Origin: Variovorax sp. E3
GTDB taxonomy: Bacteria > Pseudomonadota > Gammaproteobacteria > Burkholderiales > Burkholderiaceae_C
Length of the DNA: 64,000 bases
Assembly (NCBI RefSeq): GCF_016082275.1
Contig: NZ_MOWM01000010.1
Location: forward strand, 43,219-107,218
Direction: 5' to 3'
The translations under genes were made by a program, and so were the position numbers. The notes below the pieces were generated by a model that was not told the origin of the DNA, did not search any database, and saw only the letters and a list, made by a program, of their open reading frames with translations. Shown in pieces: positions 29,611 to 38,150 of the stretch. Each line of letters starts with the position of its first letter. The stretch's first letter is position 1.

Positions 29611-30497
29611 GCGATGGCCTTGTCGGTGGCGGCGGCTTGCGTGTCGCTGCCCGCCGCGTGCTGGCGCGACTGGCAGTAGTCGGAGTCGGAGCACACGTGC
29701 ATGCGCGTGCCCTTGTCGTCGGTGATGATTTCGTCGAGAAAGCTGTCGGTCGCGCCGCACAGCGCGCACGGCGCGTCCCAGCGCTGCACCTCGAAGGGGT
29801 GGTCCTCGAAGCCCAGGCTTTCGACCGGGGTGTAGGGCGGCAGCGCATAGATGCGCTTCTCGCGGCCGGCGCCGAACAGCTGCAGCGCGGGGTTCATGTG
29901 CAGCTTGGGGTTGTCGAACTTCGGAATCGGCGAGGGCGACATCACATAGCGCCCGTTCACCAGCACCGGGTAGTCGTAGGTGGTGGCGATGTGGCCGTAG
30001 CGCGCGATGTCTTCGTACAGCTTGACGTGCATCAGGCCGTACTCCGACAGCGCATGCAGCGTGCGCGTGGTGCTTTCGCGCGGCTCCAGCCGCTGCATCG
30101 GCTCGGGCACCGGCACCTGGTAGACCAGCACCTGGCCCTCGGCCAGCGGCGCCTCGGGAATGCGGTGGCGCGTCTGGATCAGCGTGGCCTCGGACGTGCG
30201 CGTGGTGGTTTCCACGCCCGTGGTGCGCTGGAAGAAGCGGCGGATGTTGACCGCGTTGACCGTGTCGTCCGAGCCCTGGTCGATGACCTTGAGCACGTCC
30301 TTCGGGCCGATGACGGCGGCCGTCACCTGGATGCCGCCCGTGCCCCAGCCGTAGGGCAGCGGCATCTCGCGCGAACCGAAGGGCACCTGGTAGCCGGGAA
30401 CGGCCACGGCTTTGAGGATGGCGCGGCGGATCATGCGCTTGGTGCGCTCGTCGAGGTAGGCGAAGTTGTAGTCGGGTGTCTGGGTGGTGTCGGTCAT
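29607..30497 (-). CDS. phnJ: Alpha-D-ribose 1-methylphosphonate 5-phosphate C-P lyase PhnJ
   Basis: 296 aa radical SAM catalytic subunit that cleaves the carbon-phosphorus bond. Family signature YNFAYLDERTKRMIRRAILKAVAVPGYQVPFGSREMP is at the N-terminus. The four cysteines fall at C244, C247, C269 and C275 (CALC...CSDSDYC), the same spacing as E. coli C241, C244, C266 and C272, including the cluster ligands and the catalytic Cys. The gene is intact with no frameshift. Overlaps phnI and phnK by four bases. A few added residues after the last Cys (QSRQHAAGSDTQAAATDKAIA) are variable. Confidence 0.97.
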   Translation of the reverse strand: MTDTTQTPDYNFAYLDERTKRMIRRAILKAVAVPGYQVPFGSREMPLPYGWGTGGIQVTAAVIGPKDVLKVIDQGSDDTVNAVNIRRFFQRTTGVETTTRTSEATLIQTRHRIPEAPLAEGQVLVYQVPVPEPMQRLEPRESTTRTLHALSEYGLMHVKLYEDIARYGHIATTYDYPVLVNGRYVMSPSPIPKFDNPKLHMNPALQLFGAGREKRIYALPPYTPVESLGFEDHPFEVQRWDAPCALCGATDSFLDEIITDDKGTRMHVCSDSDYCQSRQHAAGSDTQAAATDKAIA

Positions 30498-31579
30498 TCG
30501 GTGTCTCCTGGCGCGGCCGCGCGCATCTTTCGGACGAGCTCGAGTTCGGACTGGAAGTCGACGTAGTGCGGCAGCTTCAGGTGCTGCACGAAGCCCGAGG
30601 CTTCGAGGCTGTCGCTGTGCGAGAGCACGAACTCCTGCATCTGCGCGGGCGCTTCGACGGGCTCGCCGAGTTCGGCGGCGCGCAGCGAGCGGTCGACCAG
30701 GCTCATGGCCATGGCCTTGCGTTCGCTGTGGCCGAAGGCCAGGCCGTAGCCGCGCGTGAACTGCGGCGGCTCGGTCTTGCTGCCGGCGAACTGGTTCACC
30801 ATTTCGCACTCGGTGAGTTCGAGTTCGCCGATGGAGATGGTGAAGGGCAGCTCTTCGGGCGCGAGTTCGAGCTCGACCCCGCCCACGCGGATCTCGCCGA
30901 CGAAGGGGTGGCTGTGCGAGTAGCCGCGCTGGGTCGAATAGGCCATGGCCAGCAGGAAGCCTTCGTCGCCGCGCACCAGGTTCTGCAGGCGCGTGGCGCG
31001 CGTGGCTGGAAAGCGCAGCGGCGTGCGCGTGAGGTCGACGGGCGCGGGGTCGCCGGCCGGCACTTCGTGCGTTTCGATCAGGCCCTCGTGGTTCAGCAGG
31101 TCGACCACGCGCGGCGTGACGGCGGGCGCCGTGGCGGCCGTGGCCGTACGCGTCGCGGCGGGTTGCTCGCCGTTGGCCAGCAGCGTGAAGTCGAGCAGGC
31201 GCTGGGTGTAGTCGTAGGTGGCGCCGAGCACTTGCCCGCCGGGCAAGTCCTTGAAGGTGGCGGAGATGCGGCGGTCGAGCTGCATGCGCGCGGTGTCCAG
31301 CGGCACGCTGGTGCCCAGGCGCGGCAGCGTGGCGCGGTAGGCGCGCAGCAGGAAGATGGCCTCGACCACGTCGCCCGAGGCTTGCTTGATGGCGAGCGCG
31401 GCCAGCTCGGGGTCGTACACGGAGCCTTCGGTCATGACGCGGTCCACGGCCAGCTTGAGCTGTTCGCGGATCTGCGCGACCGAAAGCTCGGGCGTGGCGG
31501 GGTCGCCGCGGCGCTGTTCGGCCAGCAGGTCGTAGCTGCTGAGGATGGCGGCTTCTCCGCCCTTGACTGCAACGTACAT
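30494..31579 (-). CDS. phnI: C-P lyase core subunit PhnI
   Basis: 361 aa nucleosidase-type core subunit of the PhnGHIJ complex that, with PhnG, H and L, exchanges adenine of ATP for the phosphonate. Starts MYVAVKGGEAAILSSYDLLAEQRRG, close to the family consensus, with QVGDQ-like segments, and shows LPHYVDFQSELELVRKMR near the end. It follows phnH by 45 bases, the only real gap inside the GHIJKLM run, and overlaps phnJ by four bases. Confidence 0.96.
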   Translation of the reverse strand: MYVAVKGGEAAILSSYDLLAEQRRGDPATPELSVAQIREQLKLAVDRVMTEGSVYDPELAALAIKQASGDVVEAIFLLRAYRATLPRLGTSVPLDTARMQLDRRISATFKDLPGGQVLGATYDYTQRLLDFTLLANGEQPAATRTATAATAPAVTPRVVDLLNHEGLIETHEVPAGDPAPVDLTRTPLRFPATRATRLQNLVRGDEGFLLAMAYSTQRGYSHSHPFVGEIRVGGVELELAPEELPFTISIGELELTECEMVNQFAGSKTEPPQFTRGYGLAFGHSERKAMAMSLVDRSLRAAELGEPVEAPAQMQEFVLSHSDSLEASGFVQHLKLPHYVDFQSELELVRKMRAAAPGDTE

Positions 31580-31624
31580 GTCAGTGGGTCTTTCGCGCGT
31601 GGGTTGTTGTCGGGAGGCGGGTGT

Positions 31625-32257
31625 TCAGCAGGCGTGACCGCCGTCGATGCGCGTGGTGCGCGGCAGCCCGACGATCTGTGTCGGCGCCGCCAGGAACAGG
31701 TCGATGCCGCGCGGGAACACGGCGTTGTTGGCGCTCCATTGCGCGGCGAAGAGAGCCGGGTCGGTGCCGGGGAGGCCGTGCACGGCAATCGATGTGCTGT
31801 GCGCGATGCCGGGGCCGCGCAAGGTCCATCCGCGCGAGGTGCCTTCCTCGAAGGCCTCGACGTCGACCACGCAGGTGGCGGACTGGTCGGGGTAGGCGTC
31901 GCTGCCTTTGGCGAAGCGGTCGAGCGCAGGGCATTCGTCGCCGTGCGCGACCCAGGCGAACTGCGCGTTCTCGGGCGCGTCGACCAGCACGCAGCCGGTG
32001 TGAAAGCGCAGCCATGCGGCGGCATCGCTGCGGGCCAGAGAGGGCGACAGCCACAGCGTGCAATCGGGGTCGAGCAGCGCGAGCAGCAGCGCGGCCGAGG
32101 CGGCGTGCCCGCGCGACGGGGTCTGCGCGTCGTGCGCCAACGCGGTCACGCGGCCGGGGTGCGACAGCGCCTGCAGCGCCGCGCGGAATACCGACTGGCT
32201 GCCCAGCGCGCCTTCGGAGAAGCCGGCGCCGAGCGCCGAAAGATCGTGCGTGCTCAT
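31625..32257 (-). CDS. phnH: C-P lyase core subunit PhnH
   Basis: 210 aa PLP-transferase-like fold without cofactor site, as known for PhnH. Visible: GFSEGALGSQSVFRAALQALSHPGRV, the hallmark N-terminus, and PGIAHSTSIAVHGLPGTDPALF, AQWSANNAVFPRGIDLFLAAPTQIVGLPRTTRI at the end. Overlaps phnG by four bases. Homodimerizes and binds PhnG/I in the core. Confidence 0.96.
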   Translation of the reverse strand: MSTHDLSALGAGFSEGALGSQSVFRAALQALSHPGRVTALAHDAQTPSRGHAASAALLLALLDPDCTLWLSPSLARSDAAAWLRFHTGCVLVDAPENAQFAWVAHGDECPALDRFAKGSDAYPDQSATCVVDVEAFEEGTSRGWTLRGPGIAHSTSIAVHGLPGTDPALFAAQWSANNAVFPRGIDLFLAAPTQIVGLPRTTRIDGGHAC

Positions 32258-32763
32258 TCCTCGCCTTCCTCCTCGTCGGCGCTGCCGGACTCGCGCGCCA
32301 CGGTGAAAAACTCGACCTTGCTGCTCTGCGCGCGTGCATGGCGCAGTGCGCGCTGCTGCGCCAGGTGCTGGCGCACCGGTGTCAGCAGCTGCGCATTCAA
32401 TGCGGCCTGGCGGTCGGGGTCCTGCAGCAGCGCATCGGCCACGGCGGCCAGTTGCGCATGGCGGTGCGAGCGGCCCAGCACGTAGGCCACGCCGACAGCG
32501 GCGCCGGCGCCCGCATCGGCCAGCCGCAGCGCGCAGCGCGTGACGGTCACTTCGCCGACATTGAAGCGCTCGCCGGTGCCGCCCGCGCGGCCCTGCACCA
32601 TCACGAGGCCGGTCTCGGGCGCGCGCAGCCAGTGGGGCTGGCTCTGCGCATGCGCGCCCAGCGCGGGCTCGATCATGTCGAGCGGCGCGCGCGCCAGCGT
32701 GGCCATCCACTGCGCACGGTCGAGCGGGTGCCCGTCCGGCTGCGTGTCAAAAGCATGAAACAT
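32254..32763 (-). CDS. phnG: C-P lyase core subunit PhnG
   Basis: 169 aa, first gene of the phnGHIJKLM operon. Family segments: DRAQWMATLARAPLDMIEPAL, LRAPETGLVMVQGRAGGTGERFNVGEVTVTRCALRL, VGVAYVLGRSHRHAQLAAVADALLQD. ATG at 32763 is chosen since the frame extension upstream is the shadow of phnF. A PhnF-type box lies 21-32 bases upstream. The acidic tail SADEEEGEE is a local addition. Confidence 0.95.
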   Translation of the reverse strand: MFHAFDTQPDGHPLDRAQWMATLARAPLDMIEPALGAHAQSQPHWLRAPETGLVMVQGRAGGTGERFNVGEVTVTRCALRLADAGAGAAVGVAYVLGRSHRHAQLAAVADALLQDPDRQAALNAQLLTPVRQHLAQQRALRHARAQSSKVEFFTVARESGSADEEEGEE

Positions 32764-32783
32764 GGAAGTGATACTCTCGAAAG

Positions 32784-32795
32784 TTGTATAGACAA
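32784..32795. promoter_or_regulatory. PhnF-type operator in the phnG/phnF divergent region
   Basis: TTGTATAGACAA, arms TTGT and ACAA around a central TATAG-like core, lies 45 bases before phnF and 21 bases before phnG in a 76-base divergent promoter. It matches the phnC-proximal box at 26816-26827. A single site here can repress phnG and autoregulate phnF. Confidence 0.7.
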
Positions 32796-32839
32796 ATTGA
32801 ACAACCAGCGCGAGCTTAGACAGCGCCCAAGACGAATTC

Positions 32840-33607
32840 ATGACAAGCACAACAACGAGTTCTTCCGCTTCGGTTTCCTCCGCTTCCTCTCGCGCCGCCG
32901 GCGGCAGCTTCTGGTCCCGCATTGCCGCCGACATCGCCGACGCCATTGCGCGCGGCGTGTATCCGCCGGGGCAGCGGCTGCCTTCGGAGCACACGCTGGC
33001 CGAGCAGTTCGGGGTGAACCGCCACACCATCCGGCGCTCGCTGGCCGATCTCATCAGCCAGGGGCTGCTGCGCGCCACGCAGGGCAGCGGCACCTATGTC
33101 GAGGAGTTCGCGGTCGATCTCGCCGTGGCCAAGCGCACGCGGCATCACCAGAACCTGGCGCTGTCGGGCCTGCGCGGCACGCTGCGCGTGGTGGCGGCCA
33201 GCAACGTGCGGGCGACGGCGGCGCAGGCCCGCGCGCTCGGCGTGACGGCGCGTGCGTCGCTGCTGTGCCTGAACGTGATCGGCGAAGCCGAACGCCAGCC
33301 GGTGCACTTCAGCGAGCGCTACTTTCCGCTGCCGCGCTTCGCGGGCCTGGAGGCCGTGGTGCGCGAGACCGGCTCCATCACCGCTGCCTTCGCCGCGCAC
33401 GGCGTGGACGACTACACGCGGCGCGAGAGCCGCATCACGGCGCAGATGCCCGAGGCCGACGTGGCCGCGCAACTGCACCAGTCGGCCGCGCGGCCGGTGC
33501 TGTTCGTCGAGAGCGTGAACGTCGACACGCAGGGCGTTGCGATCGAATACGCGCGCGCATGGTTCGCCGGCGACCGCACCACGCTGACGGTGAAGCACGA
33601 TGAATGA
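32840..33607 (+). CDS. phnF: Phosphonate metabolism regulator PhnF (GntR/HutC family)
   Basis: 255 aa. After a Ser-rich leader, the winged helix reads FWSRIAADIADAIARGVYPPGQRLPSEHTLAEQFGVNRHTIRRSLADLISQGLLRATQGSGTYV. The C-terminal UTRA domain (LRVVAASNVRATAAQARALGV, EAERQPVHFSERYFPLPRF, ARPVLFVESVNVDTQGVAIEYARAWFAGDRTTLTV) binds the effector. Divergent from phnG. It overlaps the DUF1045 gene by eight bases. Expected to repress phnGHIJKLM, itself and phnCDE through the two boxes. Confidence 0.94.
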   Translation: MTSTTTSSSASVSSASSRAAGGSFWSRIAADIADAIARGVYPPGQRLPSEHTLAEQFGVNRHTIRRSLADLISQGLLRATQGSGTYVEEFAVDLAVAKRTRHHQNLALSGLRGTLRVVAASNVRATAAQARALGVTARASLLCLNVIGEAERQPVHFSERYFPLPRFAGLEAVVRETGSITAAFAAHGVDDYTRRESRITAQMPEADVAAQLHQSAARPVLFVESVNVDTQGVAIEYARAWFAGDRTTLTVKHDE

Positions 33608-34325
33608 GCCGAAGGGCAGGGCGCACCGCTACGCGGCCTACTACGCGCCGCGCATCGGCGACGCATGGTGGGAGGCCGGCAGCCGATGGCTCGGGCGCGA
33701 TGCGGCCGAGGGCGGCGGCGCCGTGGCACAACCGGTGTTCGACGGCTTGCCCGTGGACGCACAGCTTCGACTGACCCAGGCGCCGCGCCGCTACGGCTGG
33801 CACGCCACGCTGGCCGCGCCGTTCACGCTGCGGCCGCAGATCGGCGAAGGCACGCTGCGCGACGGGCTGCACGCGCTGTGCCGGGCTTGGGAGCCCTTTG
33901 AGATGCCGGCACTCGAAGTCGCACGGCTCGACGACTTCCTGGCGCTGGTGCCGGCACGGCCGAGCGTGACGTTGCATGCGGTAGCCAGCGCCTGCGTCAC
34001 GGGGCTGCACGCGTTTGCCGAGCCGCTGTCGCCGGCCGAGCTGCAGCGCCGGCGCGCGGGCGGTCTCACGCCCGAGGAAGACGCGCTGCTGCTGCGCTGG
34101 GGCTACCCCTACGTGCTGGCGCGCTTTCGCTTTCACATCTCGCTGACGGGTTCGCTGCGTGATGCCGATGCCGATGTGGTGGCCGCCTTGCGCGCAGCGG
34201 CGCAGGCGCATTTCGCGCCGCTGCTGGCCGCGCCGCCGCCGCGCTTCGACGCCCTCAGCCTGTTCGCCGAACCGGCGCCGGGCAGCGACTTCCATTGCCT
34301 CGAACAGATGGAGCTCGGGCGATGA
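33600..34325 (+). CDS. DUF1045 protein, predicted 2H phosphoesterase of phosphonate metabolism
   Basis: 241 aa, cytoplasmic. Two HxT/S motifs of the 2H phosphoesterase superfamily are seen: RYGWHATLAAPF (about 60) and ARFRFHISLTGSL (about 178). Two-histidine enzymes open cyclic phosphodiesters. DUF1045 genes recur in C-P lyase loci. No PhnP-like metallo-beta-lactamase (which opens ribosyl 1,2-cyclic phosphate in E. coli) is present in this window. A role replacing PhnP is therefore an inference from fold and context. Sits between phnF and phnN with overlaps at both ends. Confidence 0.85.
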   Translation: MNEPKGRAHRYAAYYAPRIGDAWWEAGSRWLGRDAAEGGGAVAQPVFDGLPVDAQLRLTQAPRRYGWHATLAAPFTLRPQIGEGTLRDGLHALCRAWEPFEMPALEVARLDDFLALVPARPSVTLHAVASACVTGLHAFAEPLSPAELQRRRAGGLTPEEDALLLRWGYPYVLARFRFHISLTGSLRDADADVVAALRAAAQAHFAPLLAAPPPRFDALSLFAEPAPGSDFHCLEQMELGR

Positions 34326-34897
34326 GCGCGCGCCTCGTCTATGTGGTCGGCCCTTCGGGTGCCGGCAAGGACAGCCTGCTCGCGTGGCTCGCACAGCGGC
34401 TGGGGCCGGACAGCGGCGTGGCCTTTGCACGGCGCACCATCACGCGTGCGGTGCAGGCCGATGGAGAACAGCACGAGAGCATCGATGTCGCCGGCTTTGC
34501 ACGGTTGCAGGAGGCGGGCGACTTCGGCCTGGCGTGGGAGGCCAACGGCCTGCGCTACGGCGTGCGCCGCGCCGCGCTGCCGCCGCATGTCGAGGCGGCG
34601 CAAGTGATCGTGAACGGCTCGCGCGCCTACCTCGCCGAAGCGTCACGCCGCTTTCCCGGCATGAGCGTGGTGCACGTCACCGCGAGCGTCGCCACCTTGC
34701 GCCAGCGCCTGCTGGCGCGCGGACGCGAATCGACGGAGATGGTGGAAGCGCGCGTGCGCCGCGCGCTCGATGCACACCTGCCGGCCGGCCCGGGCGTGAT
34801 CGAGATCCGCAACGACCACACGCTGGCGCAGGCCGGCGAAGCGCTGGCCCAAGCGTTGGGGCTCGCGCCGGGGCAGAGGGCTGCTGCGCTGTCCTAG
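34322..34897 (+). CDS. phnN: Ribose 1,5-bisphosphokinase PhnN
   Basis: 191 aa guanylate-kinase-like P-loop enzyme making phosphoribosyl pyrophosphate from ribose 1,5-bisphosphate. Walker A VGPSGAGKDSLL at about residue 9-18, FARRTITRAVQADGEQHESID (substrate region), EANGLRYGVRRA, and VIVNGSRAYL, followed by LLARGRESTEMVEARVRRAL, all typical of PhnN. ATG overlaps the DUF1045 stop. Its TAG overlaps the convergent N,N-dimethylformamidase-like stop within CTAG at 34894-34897. Confidence 0.94.
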   Translation: MSARLVYVVGPSGAGKDSLLAWLAQRLGPDSGVAFARRTITRAVQADGEQHESIDVAGFARLQEAGDFGLAWEANGLRYGVRRAALPPHVEAAQVIVNGSRAYLAEASRRFPGMSVVHVTASVATLRQRLLARGRESTEMVEARVRRALDAHLPAGPGVIEIRNDHTLAQAGEALAQALGLAPGQRAAALS

Positions 34898-36503
34898 CGC
34901 CCGGGCTTTTGCAGGAACCGGTCGAACACGTTGCGCGTGATCTGTTCGACATCGGCGTCGCCGCGTATCAACCCCGTCACCCATTCGCAGCAGCCGGCGT
35001 TGAACACCTCGCCCTTGCCGCTCGTGAACGAGACCATCATCGCCGCGCCGTACTCGCGGCTTTCGGGCGGCCGCCTGGTCATGCCGGGGATGGCCGCCAT
35101 CAGGCCCAGGGCCTCGTCGAGCGGCGCGTTGAGCACGCCGCCGTGGCGGTCGATCTCGCCCATGGTCGCGGGCGCCATCGCCACGATTTCCATGTGCGTC
35201 GGCGCGCCGTCCTCGCCGGTGGCAAACGGTTGGCCCCACTTGAAGCCGAAGTCGGCGCCGTCGACCTCGAAGCCCAGCACCTTCGAGGTGCCCGCGCCGA
35301 AGATGTCGCCGTAGTAGAGGTCGGTGCCGGCCACGCTCCAGTGGTCGGGCCGATACAGCGTGTAGCCGCCGCTGGCGCGCGGCGTGCAGGCGCCGAAGCG
35401 GTGGTAGCAGCCGGCCAGCGCGGTGAGCCCGAAGGTGGCGGCGGCGGGGCGGCCGGTTTCCGCGTAGTCCCAGCAGGTGGTGGCGCGCTCCGGAAACTCC
35501 TTGTAGATCGGGTCGTCGAACGGCACCTTGTAGCAGTGCTGCGTGCCGGCCTCCAGGTCCTTGCGCACCTGCCACAGCATGTTGCCGGCAAAGCGCGCGA
35601 GGTGTCCGCCGGCCTGCACGTAGGCTTCCATGGTGTCGCGCATTTCCCATGTCCAGTATTCGTCGTGGCCCACCATCACGGCCGAGGCGTAGCCGTCGAG
35701 GCAGCCGGGCGTGGTGTGCAGGTCGTCCTGCGTGAGCAGGTCGAGTGGTAGCCGGCCTTCAGTGCCCAATGGAAGAACGGGCGTTCGTAGTAGGCCCAGC
35801 CCGCATCCATGTAGTGGCGCGTGTAGCCCTTGTCGAAGGCCCAGTCGACCCACGGATAGGCCGGCGGACTGTGGCGGGGCAGGTCCGGCGCGTCGGCGTG
35901 CCGTGGTGCGCCGTCTTCGAGCCGGACGAAGCCGCGGGCCCAGGGCCGGCGCACCGACAGCACGGGGGCGAGCACGTCGACCGATTGGCCGTTGAAGGTG
36001 CTGCGGTAGCTGTTGGCGCCGCCCCAGTCGTTGTAGGCGGTCCAGGTCGAGGTGGTGAGCACCATCGCGAGCCGGTGGCTTCGGCCTTCCTTGTCGATGT
36101 TGCGCACCACGAAGAAGGCTTCGCGCTCGACGGTCTCTCCGCTGGCGTCGCTCGCCTGCAGCACGATCACGTAGGGGCCGGGGCGCCAGCGCGCGTCCAG
36201 CGCTATTTCCAGGCCGCAGGTCCAGTCGCAGCCGGCGGTGGCCGCGCTCATGTCCGGCGGCGTCTGCTGGCGCACGCCCCGCAGGCCCGACGCCCGGTGC
36301 AGGACTTCGCCCGAGAGGTCGTCGCGCACCACGCGCACCGAATACGTCGCCGCGCTGGTGTGCACATGCAGTCGCACGCGCTCGCACGGCGCGTAGGAGA
36401 TGCGGTCGGTGTAGCCGAAGATCTCGAGCGCCTTGCCCGCGGGGTCAGGGGCCTCCACCTGGTCGGCCAGAGGGTGGAGACTCCAGAAATTGGTTTTCGT
36501 CAT
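34894..36503 (-). CDS. N,N-dimethylformamidase beta-subunit-like protein (frameshifted)
   Basis: 536 aa after repair. It resembles the C-terminal domain of the large subunit of dimethylformamidase: an N-terminal beta-sandwich (IFGYTDRISYAPCERVRLHVHTS, RPGPYVIVLQASD), then LTTSTWTAYNDWGGANSYRS, and MVGHDEYWTWEMRDTMEAYVQAGGHLARFAGNMLWQVR, which has a glutamine-amidotransferase-like/ThuA-like feel. The small alpha subunit is not seen nearby. A base is missing at 35746-35747: after repair WALKAGYPLDLLTQDDLHTTPG is continuous. It is the last gene of an operon after an MFS transporter and overlaps that gene's 3' end by 59 bases. Substrate unknown; the name is by similarity only. Confidence 0.75.
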
Positions 36504-37698
36504 GAGGATCAGGCTGGTTTTTTGCAGGAGAAGCCATGGCGAGCGCATGGCGTTCACGGGTGGCGGCGTGCAGTGCCATGGCGGCGACGCAGAAGAGGGC
36601 GGCGACCTCGATGGCGCCCTGGATGCGCCCCGACTCGATCAGCCAACCGCCCACGATGGAGCCGATGCCGTAGCCGAACCCGACGAAGGCCGGCGACAGC
36701 GTCGCGTAGCGGCCCACGGGGTCGAAGCGCGGAATGTTGGCGAACAGCAGGATGGCGCCGATGGTCCACGACAGCACGAAGCCGATGACGCAACCGGCAA
36801 AGAGCGCGGCGCTGTGCTGCCACATGAACGCGCCGGCTGAGGCGGCGCAACCGGCCAGCATCAGCAGCGTCCAGCCGTAGATGCCGCGCCCTTTCATCAG
36901 CAGCGGCAGCATCAGGCAGCCGGCCATCGCCACGAGGTTCGCGGCGCCGAGCGTGCCGTTGATGAACGCGTGGTCGAGCCCGGCCTCGGTGCCCAGCCGT
37001 TCGATGAAGGTCCACAGCGTGCCGACCGCGCAATAGAGCGCGAAGACCGACAGCAGCGTCATGCTCGCGCTCCAGCGGTTCACCACGCCGCCGGCCGATG
37101 CTTCCTCGGCCACCATCGGTTCGCCGCGCGCGAAGAAGAGCGCGCACGGCACGAACAGCGCGGCGACGAGGGCCACGAAGTAGAAGGTGCCGGTGGCGCC
37201 CCAGGCCGCGTCGATGGCCGGCAGCACGGCGCTCAGGAGTGCCATGGCCCACAGCACCTGCACCATCACCGCCAGCCCGAGCAGCGCCACGCGCTTGGCC
37301 GGGGCCACCGCGTAGGAGAGGTAGCGCATCGCGATGCCGCCCAGCGCCCCCGCGCCGACGCCCGCCACGAAACGCAGCAGGCAGTAGGCGCTGAAGGTCG
37401 TGCTGGCCGGCGTCAGCAGGTTGGCCGCCACCGCGAGCAGTGCCGCCACAGCAAGCGTGGTGCGCACGGGTTTGCGCGACAGCAGCAGCGCCGCCGCCAG
37501 CGTGCCCAGCGTGATGCCCAGGATCTCGACGAAGGCCGAGATGCCCACCGCCGACTCGCCGAAGTGCCACTGCCGCATGACCTGCCCGACGATCGCCGGG
37601 AAGCCCACGAAGACGGTGGGCGCCGCGGCGTTGATGACGATCATGGCGGGCACGAAGAGCCGGCCCTTCGTGGCCGCGAGGCTGGTCTGTTCTGTCAT
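36445..37698 (-). CDS. Major facilitator superfamily transporter
   Basis: 417 aa with about 12 hydrophobic segments, starting FVPAMIVINAAAPTVFVGFPAIVG. It has LSRKPVRTTLAVAALLAV between helices 2 and 3, where the cytoplasmic MFS signature is expected, and a central loop of charged residues at about 190-210. Export or uptake direction cannot be told. The C-terminus overlaps the next gene by 59 bases. If one base were lost near 36520 it would instead end in KKPA at 36509, five bases before the next ATG, a more usual spacing. I note this as a possible additional deletion. Confidence 0.88.
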   Translation of the reverse strand: MTEQTSLAATKGRLFVPAMIVINAAAPTVFVGFPAIVGQVMRQWHFGESAVGISAFVEILGITLGTLAAALLLSRKPVRTTLAVAALLAVAANLLTPASTTFSAYCLLRFVAGVGAGALGGIAMRYLSYAVAPAKRVALLGLAVMVQVLWAMALLSAVLPAIDAAWGATGTFYFVALVAALFVPCALFFARGEPMVAEEASAGGVVNRWSASMTLLSVFALYCAVGTLWTFIERLGTEAGLDHAFINGTLGAANLVAMAGCLMLPLLMKGRGIYGWTLLMLAGCAASAGAFMWQHSAALFAGCVIGFVLSWTIGAILLFANIPRFDPVGRYATLSPAFVGFGYGIGSIVGGWLIESGRIQGAIEVAALFCVAAMALHAATRERHALAMASPAKNQPDPHDENQFLESPPSGRPGGGP

Positions 37699-37756
37699 TT
37701 GTCGTCTCCGGATCTCTTGTGTATTTTTTGGGGTGCGCGAAGGGCTCAGGCCGGTG

Positions 37757-38119
37757 TCATTCGATGATGACGAAGTGCTTGCTCGAAGGCTCCAGCGTGA
37801 GCCAGGTGCCCGCGAAGCCGCGCGGCACGAAGAAGGCTTCGCCCGCGACGAACTCGCGGCGGTTGAGGTCGCTGTCGACCAGCGCCACGCGCCCGGAGGT
37901 CATCCAGCAGAACTCGTCGAAGGTGTAGTCGACGAACAGGTGGCCGGGCTCGCCCTCCCAGCTGCCGCCGAAGTAGGTGCTGCAGGTGCGGTCGCCCACG
38001 CGCCATTCGGTTTCGGTCCAGCCGTCGGAGACGTCCACGCCGGCAGGCAGGACGGGGACGACCGGGCGGCCGACATTCACGCCCAGCCTCAGGATGCTTT
38101 CAACGCCGAGTTTTTTCAT
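37757..38119 (-). CDS. Cupin-domain protein (cupin_3 / DUF861 type)
   Basis: 120-aa single beta-barrel. Motifs: DGWTETEWRVGDRTCSTYFGGSWEGEPG, YTFDEFCWMTSGRVALVD, GEAFFVPRGFAGTWLTLEPSSKHFVIIE. Only scattered metal-ligand positions remain (Glu in FDEFCW and none of the usual His pair), similar to ureidoglycolate/EutQ-like cupins. It sits between the aldehyde dehydrogenase (31 bases) and the MFS gene (58 bases) and may bind or isomerize a pathway intermediate. Confidence 0.82.
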   Translation of the reverse strand: MKKLGVESILRLGVNVGRPVVPVLPAGVDVSDGWTETEWRVGDRTCSTYFGGSWEGEPGHLFVDYTFDEFCWMTSGRVALVDSDLNRREFVAGEAFFVPRGFAGTWLTLEPSSKHFVIIE

Positions 38120-38150
38120 GGTTTTTTCCTGGTGGTTGATGGAGTAATTT

